Below are positions 1-10,243 of a DNA stretch of 64,000 bases, piece after piece. Position 1 is the stretch's first letter. The number at the start of each line of letters is the position of its first letter. The notes under the pieces were generated by a model. The model saw only the letters and a program-made list of their open reading frames with translations, made no database searches and was not told the DNA's origin. The translations under genes and the position numbers were made by a program. Source of the stretch: Burkholderiales bacterium (GTDB lineage: Bacteria > Pseudomonadota > Gammaproteobacteria > Burkholderiales > Burkholderiaceae_C); contig JAGWTR010000004.1 of assembly GCA_028868855.1 (NCBI GenBank), positions 239,547 to 303,546 on the forward strand. The letters run 5' to 3'.

Positions 1-91
1 GAGGGCGCAGATTCTGCAGCAGGCTGGCAATGCGATGGTCGCGCAAGCCAATCAGTTGCCGCAACAAGTGCTGAAACTATTGCAAGGTTGA
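1..91 (+). CDS. fliC: Flagellin C-terminus (partial, 5' end outside window)
   Basis: Frame reads ...AQILQQAGNAMVAQANQLPQQVLKLLQG*, a typical flagellin C-terminus, directly upstream of fliD. Confidence 0.85.
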   Translation, partial: RAQILQQAGNAMVAQANQLPQQVLKLLQG

Positions 92-196
92 TTAAAGTTC
101 TGGCGTCAAGTGCCGAAAGCTACAGTGTCCGGTCACGTCCGGGCACTGCCTTTTTCAGGCGGCATTCGCGCATGACCACCGTCGTAGGAGAGTCAC

Positions 197-1606
197 ATGA
201 CCACCAGCAACACCGCGTCCCTCAGCTCCCTGGGTATTGGCAGTGGCCTGGACGCCAACAGCATCGTGACGCAACTGGTGGCCCTGCAACGCCAACCAAT
301 CGCCAATCTCAAGACCCAAGTCAGCGCCATCCAGACAAAAGTGTCAGCGTATGGGCAGATACAGTCGGCCGTTGCGTCGCTCCAGACCGCCGCCCAGAAA
401 TTGACCAATCCGGCCACCTGGTCGGCCACAACGGCCGCCTCGTCTGACAGCACCTCGGTTTCAGCAAGCACCTCCGATGGCGCTGTTCCCGGCGCTTATA
501 GCGTTAACGTGCTCAGCTTGGCCGCACCACAGTCTGTGGTTAGCAAGACAACGCTAGCATCGTCGACCTCACTCGTGGGCGCAGGCACCTTGCACATCGA
601 ACTGGGCGCCTGGTCCGGCAGCGCCTTCACAGGCAAGTCAGGCGCCACGCCCGTCGACATCACCATCAGCGCGACCGACACCCTGGACGACGTTCGCAGC
701 AAAATCAACAGCAGCAACTCTGGCGTCACGGCGTCCATCATCACGGATGCCAGCGGCGCGCGTCTGGTCATGCAATCCAGCACCACCGGCGCCAGCAACG
801 GCTTTCGTACCACGGGCCTTTCCGCCCTGGCCTACGATCCGGGCACGGCAACCACAGGCACGACCCTGACTCAAGCAGCCGGGGATGCCAGCGCCACAGT
901 CAACGGCGTGGCGGTGACATCGGCCACGAACACCCTGAGCAACGTACTGAGCGGCATTTCCCTGACGCTGAACAAGGTCACGACCAGCCCTGTGGCAGTG
1001 ACGGTGGCCCAGGACAACACCTCGATCACCAAAGCCATCACCGATTTTGCGACGGCTTACTCCTCAATGTCCAACCTGCTGCTGGCGGACACAAAATACG
1101 ATGCTGGTTCAAAAACAGCAGGCCCCTTGCAGGGCGACAGCACTGCGGTCGGATTGCAAAGCCAGTTCCGATCGCTGGTTGGCAGCACCTCCAACGCCTC
1201 CAGCATGTATGGCACCCTGTCCTCCATCGGACTGGAAATCCAGGCCAGTGGGGCGCTCACGGTCAACACAGCAAAACTGACCGCAGCCCTTGGCAACCTG
1301 GGTGAAGTCAAGAAATTGTTCGCCAACAGCGACTCAGTCGACCCAAGCAAAAACGGCTTGGCAGTTCGCTTCAATACCGTGGCGAGCAATATGCTCGCCT
1401 TTGATGGCGCCATCACCACCCGGACCAGCGGCCTCAACACGTCGATTCAAAATAATCAAAAACAGCAAGATGTGCTCGATTCTCGTGCGGTGCTGTACGA
1501 AAAACTCTTGCGCGCGCAGTACTCGGCCCTTGACAAGCAAATGGCTGCGCTGACCAGCCAAGGCAATTACGTCACGCAACAAATCAATGCATTCAACAAA
1601 GGTTGA
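197..1606 (+). CDS. fliD: Flagellar hook-associated protein 2 (filament cap)
   Basis: N-term SLGIGSGLDANSIVTQLVALQRQPI and C-term coiled coil ...AQYSALDKQMAALTSQGNYVTQQINAFNKG; synteny fliC-fliD-fliS. Confidence 0.95.
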   Translation: MTTSNTASLSSLGIGSGLDANSIVTQLVALQRQPIANLKTQVSAIQTKVSAYGQIQSAVASLQTAAQKLTNPATWSATTAASSDSTSVSASTSDGAVPGAYSVNVLSLAAPQSVVSKTTLASSTSLVGAGTLHIELGAWSGSAFTGKSGATPVDITISATDTLDDVRSKINSSNSGVTASIITDASGARLVMQSSTTGASNGFRTTGLSALAYDPGTATTGTTLTQAAGDASATVNGVAVTSATNTLSNVLSGISLTLNKVTTSPVAVTVAQDNTSITKAITDFATAYSSMSNLLLADTKYDAGSKTAGPLQGDSTAVGLQSQFRSLVGSTSNASSMYGTLSSIGLEIQASGALTVNTAKLTAALGNLGEVKKLFANSDSVDPSKNGLAVRFNTVASNMLAFDGAITTRTSGLNTSIQNNQKQQDVLDSRAVLYEKLLRAQYSALDKQMAALTSQGNYVTQQINAFNKG

Positions 1607-1727
1607 TTGATCGCCTCAAGTCTGCCCTTTGAATGTCGAAAACGATGATGAGTGGGTGTTTCAGACGATCTGATCACCCGGTTCATCCGTTGTTGGATAG
1701 TTTTTTGGCAGGACTGGGGGCAATATC

Positions 1728-2906
1728 ATGGCTTCAATCTCATCCGTGGGACCAAGCAGTGGCCTTGATGTCAATTCAATCGTCACGGCGACGCAGGGCA
1801 CTGCCAGCAGGCCGCCGTTCGACCACCAACTGAGCGAGGCAGACGCCCACCAGGCGCAACTATCGTCCCTGGGGAAACTTCACAGCACGCTGTCCACTTT
1901 TCTGGACGCGGCTGACAAGCTGAGCCAGCCCCACGCATGGGCGGGCACTCACGCCACCTCCAGCGACCCTGCGACCGTCACGGCCCTCAGCCACAATGCC
2001 GCGGCCGCCAACTACAGCGTCGCAGTGCACAGCCTGGCCAGTGCCCAGACAAGCAGCACGGGCACGTATCCCGATGCGGACTCCAGCACTGGCGTGGGTA
2101 CCCTGCACATCGAAATTGGCGCCTGGAGCGCCTCGCAAGCCACCTTCACGAACAATCCCAACTGGCCCAAGTCGTCCATCGTGGTTGGCCCGCATGACAA
2201 CTCACTGGAGCGCATTCGCGACAAGATCAATGCAGCAGGCATGGGTGTGGTGGCCACCGTGATATCTGACGCCACCGGATCGCGCCTTGTGTTGCGCTCG
2301 ACCTCGACCGGCGCCGACAACGGTTTCAAGGTCTCGACCGATGCCGACCAACCCGACACCCAAACCCCCGACGCCAATCAGGCAGGGATGCGGATCGACA
2401 CCCAAGCCGCGACTGATGCCACCGGAACGGTCAATGGCGTCGCCATTCAGTCGTCGACCAACACCATCGACAAAGCCGTCGATGGCCTGACCTTTCAATT
2501 CAATAAGGTCTCGGATTCACCGGTCCACATTGCCGTGGCATCTGACACCGAGCACATCAAAAAAGCCATCCATGATTTTGCGCGGAGCTACAACACCCTG
2601 AATGCCATGGGCCAGCCCGCAGAGACCTCGACGGCCCTGCAACCATCGCCCTTGTCCAAGTCACTGGCTGAGATCGGACTGTCTTTCGGCGCAAATGGCG
2701 CGATGAATATTGACGACACGCGACTGGCTTCGGCCTTGAGCGAGCCCCCGGCTGGCATTGGTGCGCTCAGCAGCCTGGCGCAGCACTTTGGTCAATTGGT
2801 CAATCAGTTGGCCCGCGACGCGCAACCGAGCCCCCCAGGCGCCGACATGGGTGGCTACACCACGCGACAACTGTCGCAATACCGCACCTTGGAAAACAGC
2901 GGCTAA
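1728..2906 (+). CDS. Divergent second FliD-like protein (shorter paralogue)
   Basis: SSGLDVNSIV N-term, TLHIEIGAWS and GSRLVLRSTSTGADNGFKV match blocks of the upstream FliD; degenerate N-terminal coil and altered C-terminus. Confidence 0.75.
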   Translation: MASISSVGPSSGLDVNSIVTATQGTASRPPFDHQLSEADAHQAQLSSLGKLHSTLSTFLDAADKLSQPHAWAGTHATSSDPATVTALSHNAAAANYSVAVHSLASAQTSSTGTYPDADSSTGVGTLHIEIGAWSASQATFTNNPNWPKSSIVVGPHDNSLERIRDKINAAGMGVVATVISDATGSRLVLRSTSTGADNGFKVSTDADQPDTQTPDANQAGMRIDTQAATDATGTVNGVAIQSSTNTIDKAVDGLTFQFNKVSDSPVHIAVASDTEHIKKAIHDFARSYNTLNAMGQPAETSTALQPSPLSKSLAEIGLSFGANGAMNIDDTRLASALSEPPAGIGALSSLAQHFGQLVNQLARDAQPSPPGADMGGYTTRQLSQYRTLENSG

Positions 2907-3015
2907 TTCCCGCTCAATTCAGGCCATTGCCTGAACGTGCAAGGTTCAAGCTGGTGAAGGAAGTGCCGATAAAGATTTCAACGCTGATCGCAGCACTTTC
3001 CAAGAGTCCATCCAG

Positions 3016-3483
3016 ATGTACGCCACCATGACATCCTCCTCTGCCAGTGTCTACAGCCCGAAGAATTCGAGCAGCATGTACCGCCAGATCGGCATCGAAA
3101 CCGGCGTCGGCGGTGCCTCGCCACATCAGCTGGTGGGCCTGTTGCTCAACGGCGCACTCGAAGCCATCGCACAGGCACGCGGCGCCATTCAGTCCGGCCA
3201 GGTCGAGGTGAAATGCAAAGCCATCAGCAAGGCCGTTGGGATTGTGGACGAAGGCCTGAAAGCATGCCTCGACCTGAAGTCCGGCGGCACCCTGGCCGCC
3301 AACCTCAATGATCTGTATGGCTACGTGACCATGCGCCTGACCCATGCCAATTTGCATTCAGACGATCAAGCCCTGGAGGAATGCGCCAACCTCCTGTCGC
3401 CGCTGCGCGATGCCTGGGCCGCCATCGGCTCAGACGCTAATGAGCAAGAGCGCGCCACTTACCTCAAAGGGTTGAAAGCATGA
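3016..3483 (+). CDS. fliS: Flagellar secretion chaperone FliS
   Basis: Sequence MYRQIGIETGVGGASPHQLVGLLLNGALEAIAQARGAIQ... and position after fliD. Confidence 0.9.
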   Translation: MYATMTSSSASVYSPKNSSSMYRQIGIETGVGGASPHQLVGLLLNGALEAIAQARGAIQSGQVEVKCKAISKAVGIVDEGLKACLDLKSGGTLAANLNDLYGYVTMRLTHANLHSDDQALEECANLLSPLRDAWAAIGSDANEQERATYLKGLKA

Positions 3484-3830
3484 ATGCGCCAGAACTTTTA
3501 ATGACCGCCCGTGACGAAGACCTCAAAGCAGGAAGCCTCTTGAGCTACTACGAAGCCATCGAAACCGCCAGCCACGACATGCTGGAAGCCGCCCGCTCGG
3601 GTGATTGGGACACCGTCGTCCGCCTTGAAGGCGCTTGCGCCGTGCTGATCTCTCAGCTCAAGCATGCTGCCGACGACCACCCGCTGGGTCCTGACGAACT
3701 TGCGCTCAAGAGCCGCATCATGCAGCGCATCCTCGTCAACGATGCCGAAATACGTCACCTGGCCGAACCCTGGATCAATGACCTCAGCCGTATGATGGGC
3801 GGACATTCGGACCCCTCTCAAATGCACTGA
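3480..3830 (+). CDS. fliT: FliT-like flagellar protein
   Basis: Small helical protein overlapping the fliS stop (ATGA); synteny. Confidence 0.65.
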   Translation: MNAPELLMTARDEDLKAGSLLSYYEAIETASHDMLEAARSGDWDTVVRLEGACAVLISQLKHAADDHPLGPDELALKSRIMQRILVNDAEIRHLAEPWINDLSRMMGGHSDPSQMH

Positions 3831-4543
3831 TGGATGACTACAGAATCACCTCGGTCGTTGAAATCGAGGCGCTGCTCAAGCGCCTGCTTGATGCCAACAC
3901 CCTGATCACACTGAGCGCTCCCGGCGGGATCAGCTACACCACCATGCTGTGGTCGGTGGACTCCGCCCGGGGCATCGTGTGCTTCAGCGCCGAGACCTCC
4001 GATGCCCGCCTGCAAACGCTGATGGAAGCGTCCGAGGTGGTCGCCGTGGGTTACCTCGACAGCATCAAGGTGCAATTCGACCTGGAAGGTTTGGTGCGGG
4101 TCAACAATGGCAGGACCACGGCAATCAACGCCCAATTCCCACGCCTGCTGTATCGTTTTCAGCGCCGCTCCAGCTATCGGGTCAAACCGCTGTCGAGCAA
4201 TTTTCCCCAGATTCATTTTGCGCACCCGGCCCTGCCCGACATGCAAGTGTCTTTGAGGGTGCTGGACATCAGCTTGGGCGGCGTGGCGCTGTTCATTCCG
4301 CACACGATCCCCATGGTCGCCGCCGGCATCGAGATCAAGCGATGTTTCATCGACCTTGATTCGGACACCCGCCTGGAAGTGGGGCTGATCATTCACCATG
4401 TCAGCGTCATCAACCCGGAGTCCCAGGGCGCCCGCCTGGGCTGCGAACTGGTCGGTCTGGACGGGGCCACCGAACGCATTTTTCAGCGCTACATCGACCA
4501 GACCCAAAAGCGCCGCCTGGCCTTGTCCGCGGCGCAAGATTAA
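3830..4543 (+). CDS. ycgR: Flagellar brake protein YcgR (YcgR/PilZ domains)
   Basis: RRSSYRVKPL...LDISLGGVALFIP is the PilZ RxxxR...D-S-G-G pattern; flagellar context. Confidence 0.85.
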   Translation: MDDYRITSVVEIEALLKRLLDANTLITLSAPGGISYTTMLWSVDSARGIVCFSAETSDARLQTLMEASEVVAVGYLDSIKVQFDLEGLVRVNNGRTTAINAQFPRLLYRFQRRSSYRVKPLSSNFPQIHFAHPALPDMQVSLRVLDISLGGVALFIPHTIPMVAAGIEIKRCFIDLDSDTRLEVGLIIHHVSVINPESQGARLGCELVGLDGATERIFQRYIDQTQKRRLALSAAQD

Positions 4544-4588
4544 GCCCACCGAAGCGGGCGGCGCCTGCGGCGCTGATAGCATCGCGGC

Positions 4589-5566
4589 ATGACTGCTCCA
4601 ACCACCGTGCCTGGCACGCCCCCTTCGCCCTGGGTCATCGCCACCCGGGAAAGCCGACTGGCCCTGTGGCAAGCCGAACATGTTCGCGACCTGCTGCACA
4701 GCCGCTTCCAGCGCACCGTTTCCCTGTTAGGCATGACCACGCGCGGCGACCAGATCCTGGACCGCAGCCTGTCCAAGGTCGGCGGCAAAGGCCTGTTTGT
4801 CAAGGAACTCGAAGTGGCGCTGGCCGAAGGTCGGGCCGACCTGGCCGTGCATTCGCTCAAGGACCTCCCGATGGAGCTGCCCGAAGGCTTTGTACTGGCC
4901 TGCGTGATGGAACGGGAAGACCCCCGCGATGCCTTCGTGTCCAACGACTTCGCCACGCTGGACGCCCTGCCCCCCGGCGCGGTGGTGGGCACCTCCAGCC
5001 TGCGCCGCATGGTGCAACTGCGCGCCCTGCGCCCGGACTTGAAAATCGACCCCCTGCGCGGCAATCTGGACACCCGTCTGCGCAAGCTGGACGATGGCCA
5101 TTACGCCGCCATCATTTTGGCGGCTGCCGGGCTCAAACGCCTGGGGCTGGCGCACCGCATTCGCCAGATCATCGCAGCCGAGGTGATGCTGCCCGCCGCT
5201 GGGCAAGGCGCCCTGGGCCTGGAGATTCGCCAGGATCACCCCGACCTGGCACAGCCACTGGCCACCCTGACCCATGCCCCCACCTGGCTGGCCACCCTGG
5301 CGGAACGCGCGGTGTCACGGGCCCTGGGCGGCAGTTGCTCCATGCCCTTGGCCGCCTATGGGCACTGGACGATTGCCACGGGCACTGGCCCGACCACCTT
5401 GACCCTGCGCGCACTGCTGGGCCACCCCGAACACACCACCCTCGTGCACGCCCAGGCCCAGGGCGCCCCACAGACCCCCGACGAAGCCGAATCGATGGGC
5501 CTGGACGTGGCGCGCCAACTCCAGTCGGCCGCAGGCCCACAATGGCTGGCGGCGATTGCACCGTGA
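4589..5566 (+). CDS. hemC: Hydroxymethylbilane synthase
   Basis: [56 protein letters not shown] motifs. Confidence 0.97.
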   Translation: MTAPTTVPGTPPSPWVIATRESRLALWQAEHVRDLLHSRFQRTVSLLGMTTRGDQILDRSLSKVGGKGLFVKELEVALAEGRADLAVHSLKDLPMELPEGFVLACVMEREDPRDAFVSNDFATLDALPPGAVVGTSSLRRMVQLRALRPDLKIDPLRGNLDTRLRKLDDGHYAAIILAAAGLKRLGLAHRIRQIIAAEVMLPAAGQGALGLEIRQDHPDLAQPLATLTHAPTWLATLAERAVSRALGGSCSMPLAAYGHWTIATGTGPTTLTLRALLGHPEHTTLVHAQAQGAPQTPDEAESMGLDVARQLQSAAGPQWLAAIAP

Positions 5567-5585
5567 CACACTCCTGCGCAACGTC

Positions 5586-6416
5586 ATGCGCCTGCTGATC
5601 ACCCGCCCAGAACCCCAGGCGTCCAGCTGGGTGAGCTCCTTGCACCAACAAGGGGTCGATGCGGCGGCCCTGCCCTTGATCGCCATCGATGGCCCGGCCG
5701 ACCCGCAACCCGTGCGCGCCCTCTGGCAGCACCTGAACGAAGCCCGCCTGCTGATGTTCGTCAGCCCCAGCGCAGCCGACTGGTTCTTTCGCCTGAAGCC
5801 CGCGAATCAAGGCGCGCAACAACACACTTGGCCCCCCAGCACCCTGGCCGCCGCCCCCGGTCCTGGCACGGCCCAGGCCTTGCTCAAGTTCGGGCAGGCA
5901 GCCGGCCTGCGCGTCGATCACATCCTGAGCCCAGGGGCCGATGCGGATCAATACGACTCCGAGACCCTATGGCCCCTGCTGCAACCGCTGGACTGGCAAA
6001 ACCAAACCGTGTGGATCATCAGCGGCGGCGATCGACAAGACGCGCGCGGACGCACCTGGCTGAGCGAGCAACTGCGCGCCCGAGGCGCCCAGGTCACGTC
6101 CCTGCTGACCTACCAACGTGCCCCCGCCCACTGGACTCCCACCCAGCAGACCACAGCCCAAACCGCCATCGCGCAGCCCGCCCAACATGCCTGGCTGTTC
6201 AGCAGCTCCGAAGCCATCGACCATCTCACCGGCCATCTGACCCCGGACCAGGCCTGGAACCAGTCCACCGCCCTGGCCACCCATCCCCGCATCGCGGAAC
6301 GGGCCCAGCAAGCCGGTTTTGGACGCATCATTGCCACACGCCCGACCATTGAGGCAGTGGCGAACGCACTACGCTCCCTCCAGTCCACCGCCCGCATCGA
6401 TACAATGAATTCGTGA
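5586..6416 (+). CDS. hemD: Uroporphyrinogen-III synthase
   Basis: MRLLITRPEPQASSW..., SPSAADWFF, GGDRQDARGRTWLSEQLRARGAQV; follows hemC. Confidence 0.9.
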   Translation: MRLLITRPEPQASSWVSSLHQQGVDAAALPLIAIDGPADPQPVRALWQHLNEARLLMFVSPSAADWFFRLKPANQGAQQHTWPPSTLAAAPGPGTAQALLKFGQAAGLRVDHILSPGADADQYDSETLWPLLQPLDWQNQTVWIISGGDRQDARGRTWLSEQLRARGAQVTSLLTYQRAPAHWTPTQQTTAQTAIAQPAQHAWLFSSSEAIDHLTGHLTPDQAWNQSTALATHPRIAERAQQAGFGRIIATRPTIEAVANALRSLQSTARIDTMNS

Positions 6417-7552
6417 CCGAAGAATCCACCGCCCTCCTCCCTTCAGACGAATCATCCAGCCCGCCAGCGAACTGGGTGCAATGGGCCGTGCTGGTGTTAA
6501 GCCTCGTCAGCGCCACAGGCCTCTGGCTCGCCTGGACTGCGCAGAAGAAAGTACAAAGTCTGGAACTGGAACTGGTGCGCCGCCAGCAGGACAGCCAGGG
6601 CCAAGCCGCCGAAGCCCGCTTGCTGGCCAAACAAGCTCAAGACATCTCGCGCGAAGCGGCCGCCCGCACTGCCTTGCTCGAATCTCGCCTGGCCGAAGTC
6701 ACCTTGCAGCGCAGCCAGGTTGAAGAACTTGTCAAATCGATGTCGGTCTCGCGCGACGAAAGCCTGGTCGCAGACATCGAAGGCGCCTTGCGCGCAGCCC
6801 TCCAGCAATCGGCCCTGACCGGCAGCGCCGAGCCACTGGTCAGTGCCCTTCAATCGGCGGACACGCGCATCAGCCGGGCCCACCAGCCGCGCCTGGACAG
6901 CGTGCGCCGCGCCGTGGCCAAGGACCTCGACCGCCTGCGCGCCACCCGCGTGGCCGACCTCTCCTCACTGACCATCCGGCTGGATGAAGGCATTCGCCTG
7001 GTGGATGAATTGGTGCTGATCAGCCAACCCGTCGATCAGGCTGGCCGCGCAGTGGCCCGCCCTGCCGCATCGGCGCTCATCGCGCCACCCACGCCAGCGA
7101 CGAAAGCCCGGCCCACCGCCCGAGCGGCCAGCCACCCCGCCAGTGCAGCCGATCCCACCGAAAAACCATCGCTCGGTGCCGAGTTGCTTGACTGGAGCCG
7201 CGGCACAGCCCACACTTTCTGGGACGAAGCCAAGGCCCTGGTGCGCATCACCCGCATTCGACAGCCCGAGGCCATCCTGATCGCCCCGGACCAGTCCTTC
7301 TTCCTGCGTGAAAACCTCAAACTGCGCCTGCTCAATGCCCGACTGGCGCTCCTGAGCCGCCAATCCGCGTCGGCCGTGGCGGACCTGAACTCGGCACAAG
7401 TGGCGTTGAGCAAGTACTTCGACCCACAGTCGCGCAAAACCCAACTGCTGCAGAGCCTACTGTCCGACGTCGCCGGGCAGAGCACGCAAATCACGGTGCC
7501 GCGCCCCGATGACACCATGACCGCTCTGGCCGCCGTGGCCAGCGGGCGTTAA
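6413..7552 (+). CDS. hemX: HemX-like uroporphyrinogen-III C-methyltransferase family membrane protein
   Basis: N-terminal TM plus coiled coil, synteny hemCDXY. Confidence 0.85.
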   Translation: MTEESTALLPSDESSSPPANWVQWAVLVLSLVSATGLWLAWTAQKKVQSLELELVRRQQDSQGQAAEARLLAKQAQDISREAAARTALLESRLAEVTLQRSQVEELVKSMSVSRDESLVADIEGALRAALQQSALTGSAEPLVSALQSADTRISRAHQPRLDSVRRAVAKDLDRLRATRVADLSSLTIRLDEGIRLVDELVLISQPVDQAGRAVARPAASALIAPPTPATKARPTARAASHPASAADPTEKPSLGAELLDWSRGTAHTFWDEAKALVRITRIRQPEAILIAPDQSFFLRENLKLRLLNARLALLSRQSASAVADLNSAQVALSKYFDPQSRKTQLLQSLLSDVAGQSTQITVPRPDDTMTALAAVASGR

Positions 7553-7574
7553 GCGCCAGGAACGGCCCACTGAC

Positions 7575-8828
7575 ATGCGCACCATCGTCTGGCTCTTGCT
7601 GTTGGCCGTGACCGCTGTGGTGGCCGCCACGGCCCTCGGCGGCAATGACGGGCTGGTCACCATCTACTGGCTGGGGTGGCGCACCGATGTGTCCCTCAAC
7701 CTCTTCATCATCAGCCTGGTGCTGATTTTCTTGGCAATCTATTCCACCGTGCGCGGGCTGGACGCCTTGCTGGGCCTGCCAAAACGCGCCAAGCGCTGGC
7801 GCACGATGCAGCGTGACCGCGCCGCCCAATCGGCGTTGCGCGAGGCCCAGGCGCTGTACCTGGCCGCACGCTACACGCGCGCCCACAAAGTGGCGCAGCG
7901 GGCCATTGCCATCCAGGCTGACACCCCTGACCTGGCCCTGGACGCCGAATTCACCGCGCTGGCGCACCTCATGTCGGCCGGCAGCCTGCACCGCCTGCAA
8001 AACCGCCAGCACCGTGACGAGCACCTGCAGCGCGCACTGGACCTGTCAAAACTGACCCGCCGGCCTCGCGCCACTGAAGAAGGTGCGCGCCTGATGGCGG
8101 CTGAATGCGCCATCGACGACCGAGATGCCACCCGCGCACTGCGCGACTTGGGCGACCTGCCCCCTGGGGTCGGCCGCCGCACCCAGGCCTTACGTCTGAA
8201 ATTGCAGGCGGCCCGCCTTGCGCGCCAGCCCCTTGAAGCGCTTAAAACAGCCCGTTTGCTGGCCAAACACCAGGGCTTCACCGGCGCCGCCGCCGAAGGC
8301 CTGCTGCGCACCTTGGCCAGTGAAACGCTCGAAACCGCGCGTGATGCCGAACAGTTGCGCAAGATCTGGCAGCAACTCGATGCCTCTGATCGGCGTGATC
8401 CGATCGTCGTCGCGCGCGGGGCCACCCGCATGGCTGCGCTGGGGGCGACTCAAGAGGCCCGCCAGTGGCTGGCGCCACAATGGGATCAAATCGCTCGCCT
8501 GCCACCCGATGCCTGCGATGCGCTGGGGCTCGCCCTGACACACAGCCTGCTGGGCCTGGAAGCCGAGTGGTTGCCCCGCCTGGACGCGGCCACTCCAGCA
8601 GCCTTGCGCAACCCAGGCCTGGCCTTGTCCGTGGGCTTGGCCCTGGCCGAGCGCCAGTTGTGGGGCAAAGCCCGCAGCCTGCTGCTGTCGGCCGCCAATG
8701 ACCTGCAACTGGACAGCAACCGCCGCCGCCGCGCCTGGACCCGCCTGGCCCAATTGGCCGAACAAGAAAACCGCGACGAAGAAGCCGCTCGCTTCTACCG
8801 CCTGGCCGCTCTGGCCGACACCAATTAA
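7575..8828 (+). CDS. hemY: HemY (heme biosynthesis-associated TPR membrane protein)
   Basis: MRTIVWLLLLAVTAVVAATALGGNDGLVTIYW...; TPR-like repeats; synteny. Confidence 0.9.
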   Translation: MRTIVWLLLLAVTAVVAATALGGNDGLVTIYWLGWRTDVSLNLFIISLVLIFLAIYSTVRGLDALLGLPKRAKRWRTMQRDRAAQSALREAQALYLAARYTRAHKVAQRAIAIQADTPDLALDAEFTALAHLMSAGSLHRLQNRQHRDEHLQRALDLSKLTRRPRATEEGARLMAAECAIDDRDATRALRDLGDLPPGVGRRTQALRLKLQAARLARQPLEALKTARLLAKHQGFTGAAAEGLLRTLASETLETARDAEQLRKIWQQLDASDRRDPIVVARGATRMAALGATQEARQWLAPQWDQIARLPPDACDALGLALTHSLLGLEAEWLPRLDAATPAALRNPGLALSVGLALAERQLWGKARSLLLSAANDLQLDSNRRRRAWTRLAQLAEQENRDEEAARFYRLAALADTN

Positions 8829-8890
8829 TCGGCACGCCCCAAGAAATCCCTTTACATGCCGTCAAAAATAATGCTATAGTGTTGGTCTTG

Positions 8891-8967
8891 GCGGCTGTAG
8901 CTCAGTTGGATAGAGTACTTGGCTACGAACCAAGGGGTCGTGGGTTCGAATCCTGCCAGCCGCACCA
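8891..8967 (+). tRNA. tRNA-Arg (anticodon ACG)
   Basis: Acceptor GCGGCTG/CAGCCGC, D-arm TAGCTCAGTTGGATAGAG, anticodon loop CTACGAA, T-arm GGGTTCGAATCC, encoded CCA. Confidence 0.97.
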
Positions 8968-9180
8968 GAAATGACAAGGGTCAGCACGTGAAAACGCGCT
9001 GACCCTTTTGTCATTTCCGCCCCCCACAGAGCGGCGCTGGGGGCCTCAAGCCTGGCAGGGTCGCCGCCCATCGGTCCTGAGCGTCCGTCCGTCGAACTGG
9101 GGCTTTTTCCTGCCAATTATTGCCAGGTCTACCAGAGGGGCGCTCCCTAGAATCAATCGCAACATCACCTGTGATTGATC

Positions 9181-9795
9181 ATGAAGACACAACACCAGCA
9201 TGGGTTCTCGATCATTGAAATAGCCGTCACGCTGGCCATGCTCGGCGTTTTGATGGCCACCGCGATGCCAAGTTTCGGCATCTGGATGGCCAACGCGCGC
9301 ATTCGCAGCACTGCCGAGGGCATTCACAGCGGCTTGCAAAAAGCGCGCAGCGAAGCAGTTCGGCGCAATACGAGTGTGCAGTTTTCCTTCGTGACCTTGA
9401 CCGACCCCAATGTGATGGACAACAGCTGCGCACTGAGCGCCACAGGAGGCAGCTGGGTGGTGAGCGTGAGCTCGCCAGCAGGCAAGTGCGGATCGGCTCC
9501 TTCCACCACCGTTTCGCCCATGGTGGTTGTCGCCAACCCGCTGGGCAGTGCGGGCAGCGACGTATCGGTCGCGGCCACGCAACGCGATGGCACCACCGCC
9601 GCCACGACCGTCACCTTCAATGCCCTCGGCCAAGTCAGCAACAGCACCGCCATTGGCAACATTTCCATCCAGCACTCAACCAATAGCGCGAACTACCGAC
9701 AACTCAATCTTGTGGTGTCCACCGGCGGACAGGTCATCGTGTGCGACCCGACCGTCACGGATACCAGTGACACCCGCCATTGCCCAGCGAGTTGA
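9181..9795 (+). CDS. fimT: GspH/FimT-type minor pilin
   Basis: Type IV prepilin N-terminus HGFSIIEIAVTLAMLGVLMATAMPSF. Confidence 0.85.
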   Translation: MKTQHQHGFSIIEIAVTLAMLGVLMATAMPSFGIWMANARIRSTAEGIHSGLQKARSEAVRRNTSVQFSFVTLTDPNVMDNSCALSATGGSWVVSVSSPAGKCGSAPSTTVSPMVVVANPLGSAGSDVSVAATQRDGTTAATTVTFNALGQVSNSTAIGNISIQHSTNSANYRQLNLVVSTGGQVIVCDPTVTDTSDTRHCPAS

Positions 9796-9798
9796 AAC

Positions 9799-10242
9799 AT
9801 GCATCGACCCATGCCAAAAACCCAATGCCACCGACTGCAGGCCTCCGCTCGCGGTTTCGTCCTCATCGAAGTGATGGTCAGTATCCTGCTGTTCACGGTG
9901 GGCGTTCTGGCTCTGGTGGGCTTGCAAGCCAACATGAGCCAGGCGCAAAGCGCGTCCAAAGTCAGAACCGATGCCTCGTACCTGGCCAAAGAACTGGTCG
10001 GCGTGATGTGGTCCGACGTGACGAATCTGTCCAGCTACGGAACGGCCAACTGCACGAGCTACGCACGCTGCAACGCCTGGCAGTCCAAGGTGGCCAATGC
10101 TCTGCCCAACGGCGTGGCAACGGTCACAGTCACCGCGCCCCCCGGGACCACCAAGGACGGAGACATCACCATCCAAATTCGATGGACCCTGCCGGACGGA
10201 CAAACGCACAACTTCACCACCGTGACCACCATCACGGGCTGA
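9799..10242 (+). CDS. pilV: Type IV pilus modification protein PilV
   Basis: Prepilin signal RGFVLIEVMVSILLFTVGVLALVGLQANM. Confidence 0.9.
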   Translation: MHRPMPKTQCHRLQASARGFVLIEVMVSILLFTVGVLALVGLQANMSQAQSASKVRTDASYLAKELVGVMWSDVTNLSSYGTANCTSYARCNAWQSKVANALPNGVATVTVTAPPGTTKDGDITIQIRWTLPDGQTHNFTTVTTITG

Positions 10243-10243
10243 C

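Noticed and set aside
9020-9170. Considered an island att site at the 3' end of tRNA-Arg
   Set aside because: Flanks are core hem and pil genes with no integrase nearby; no duplicate of the tRNA 3' end noticed
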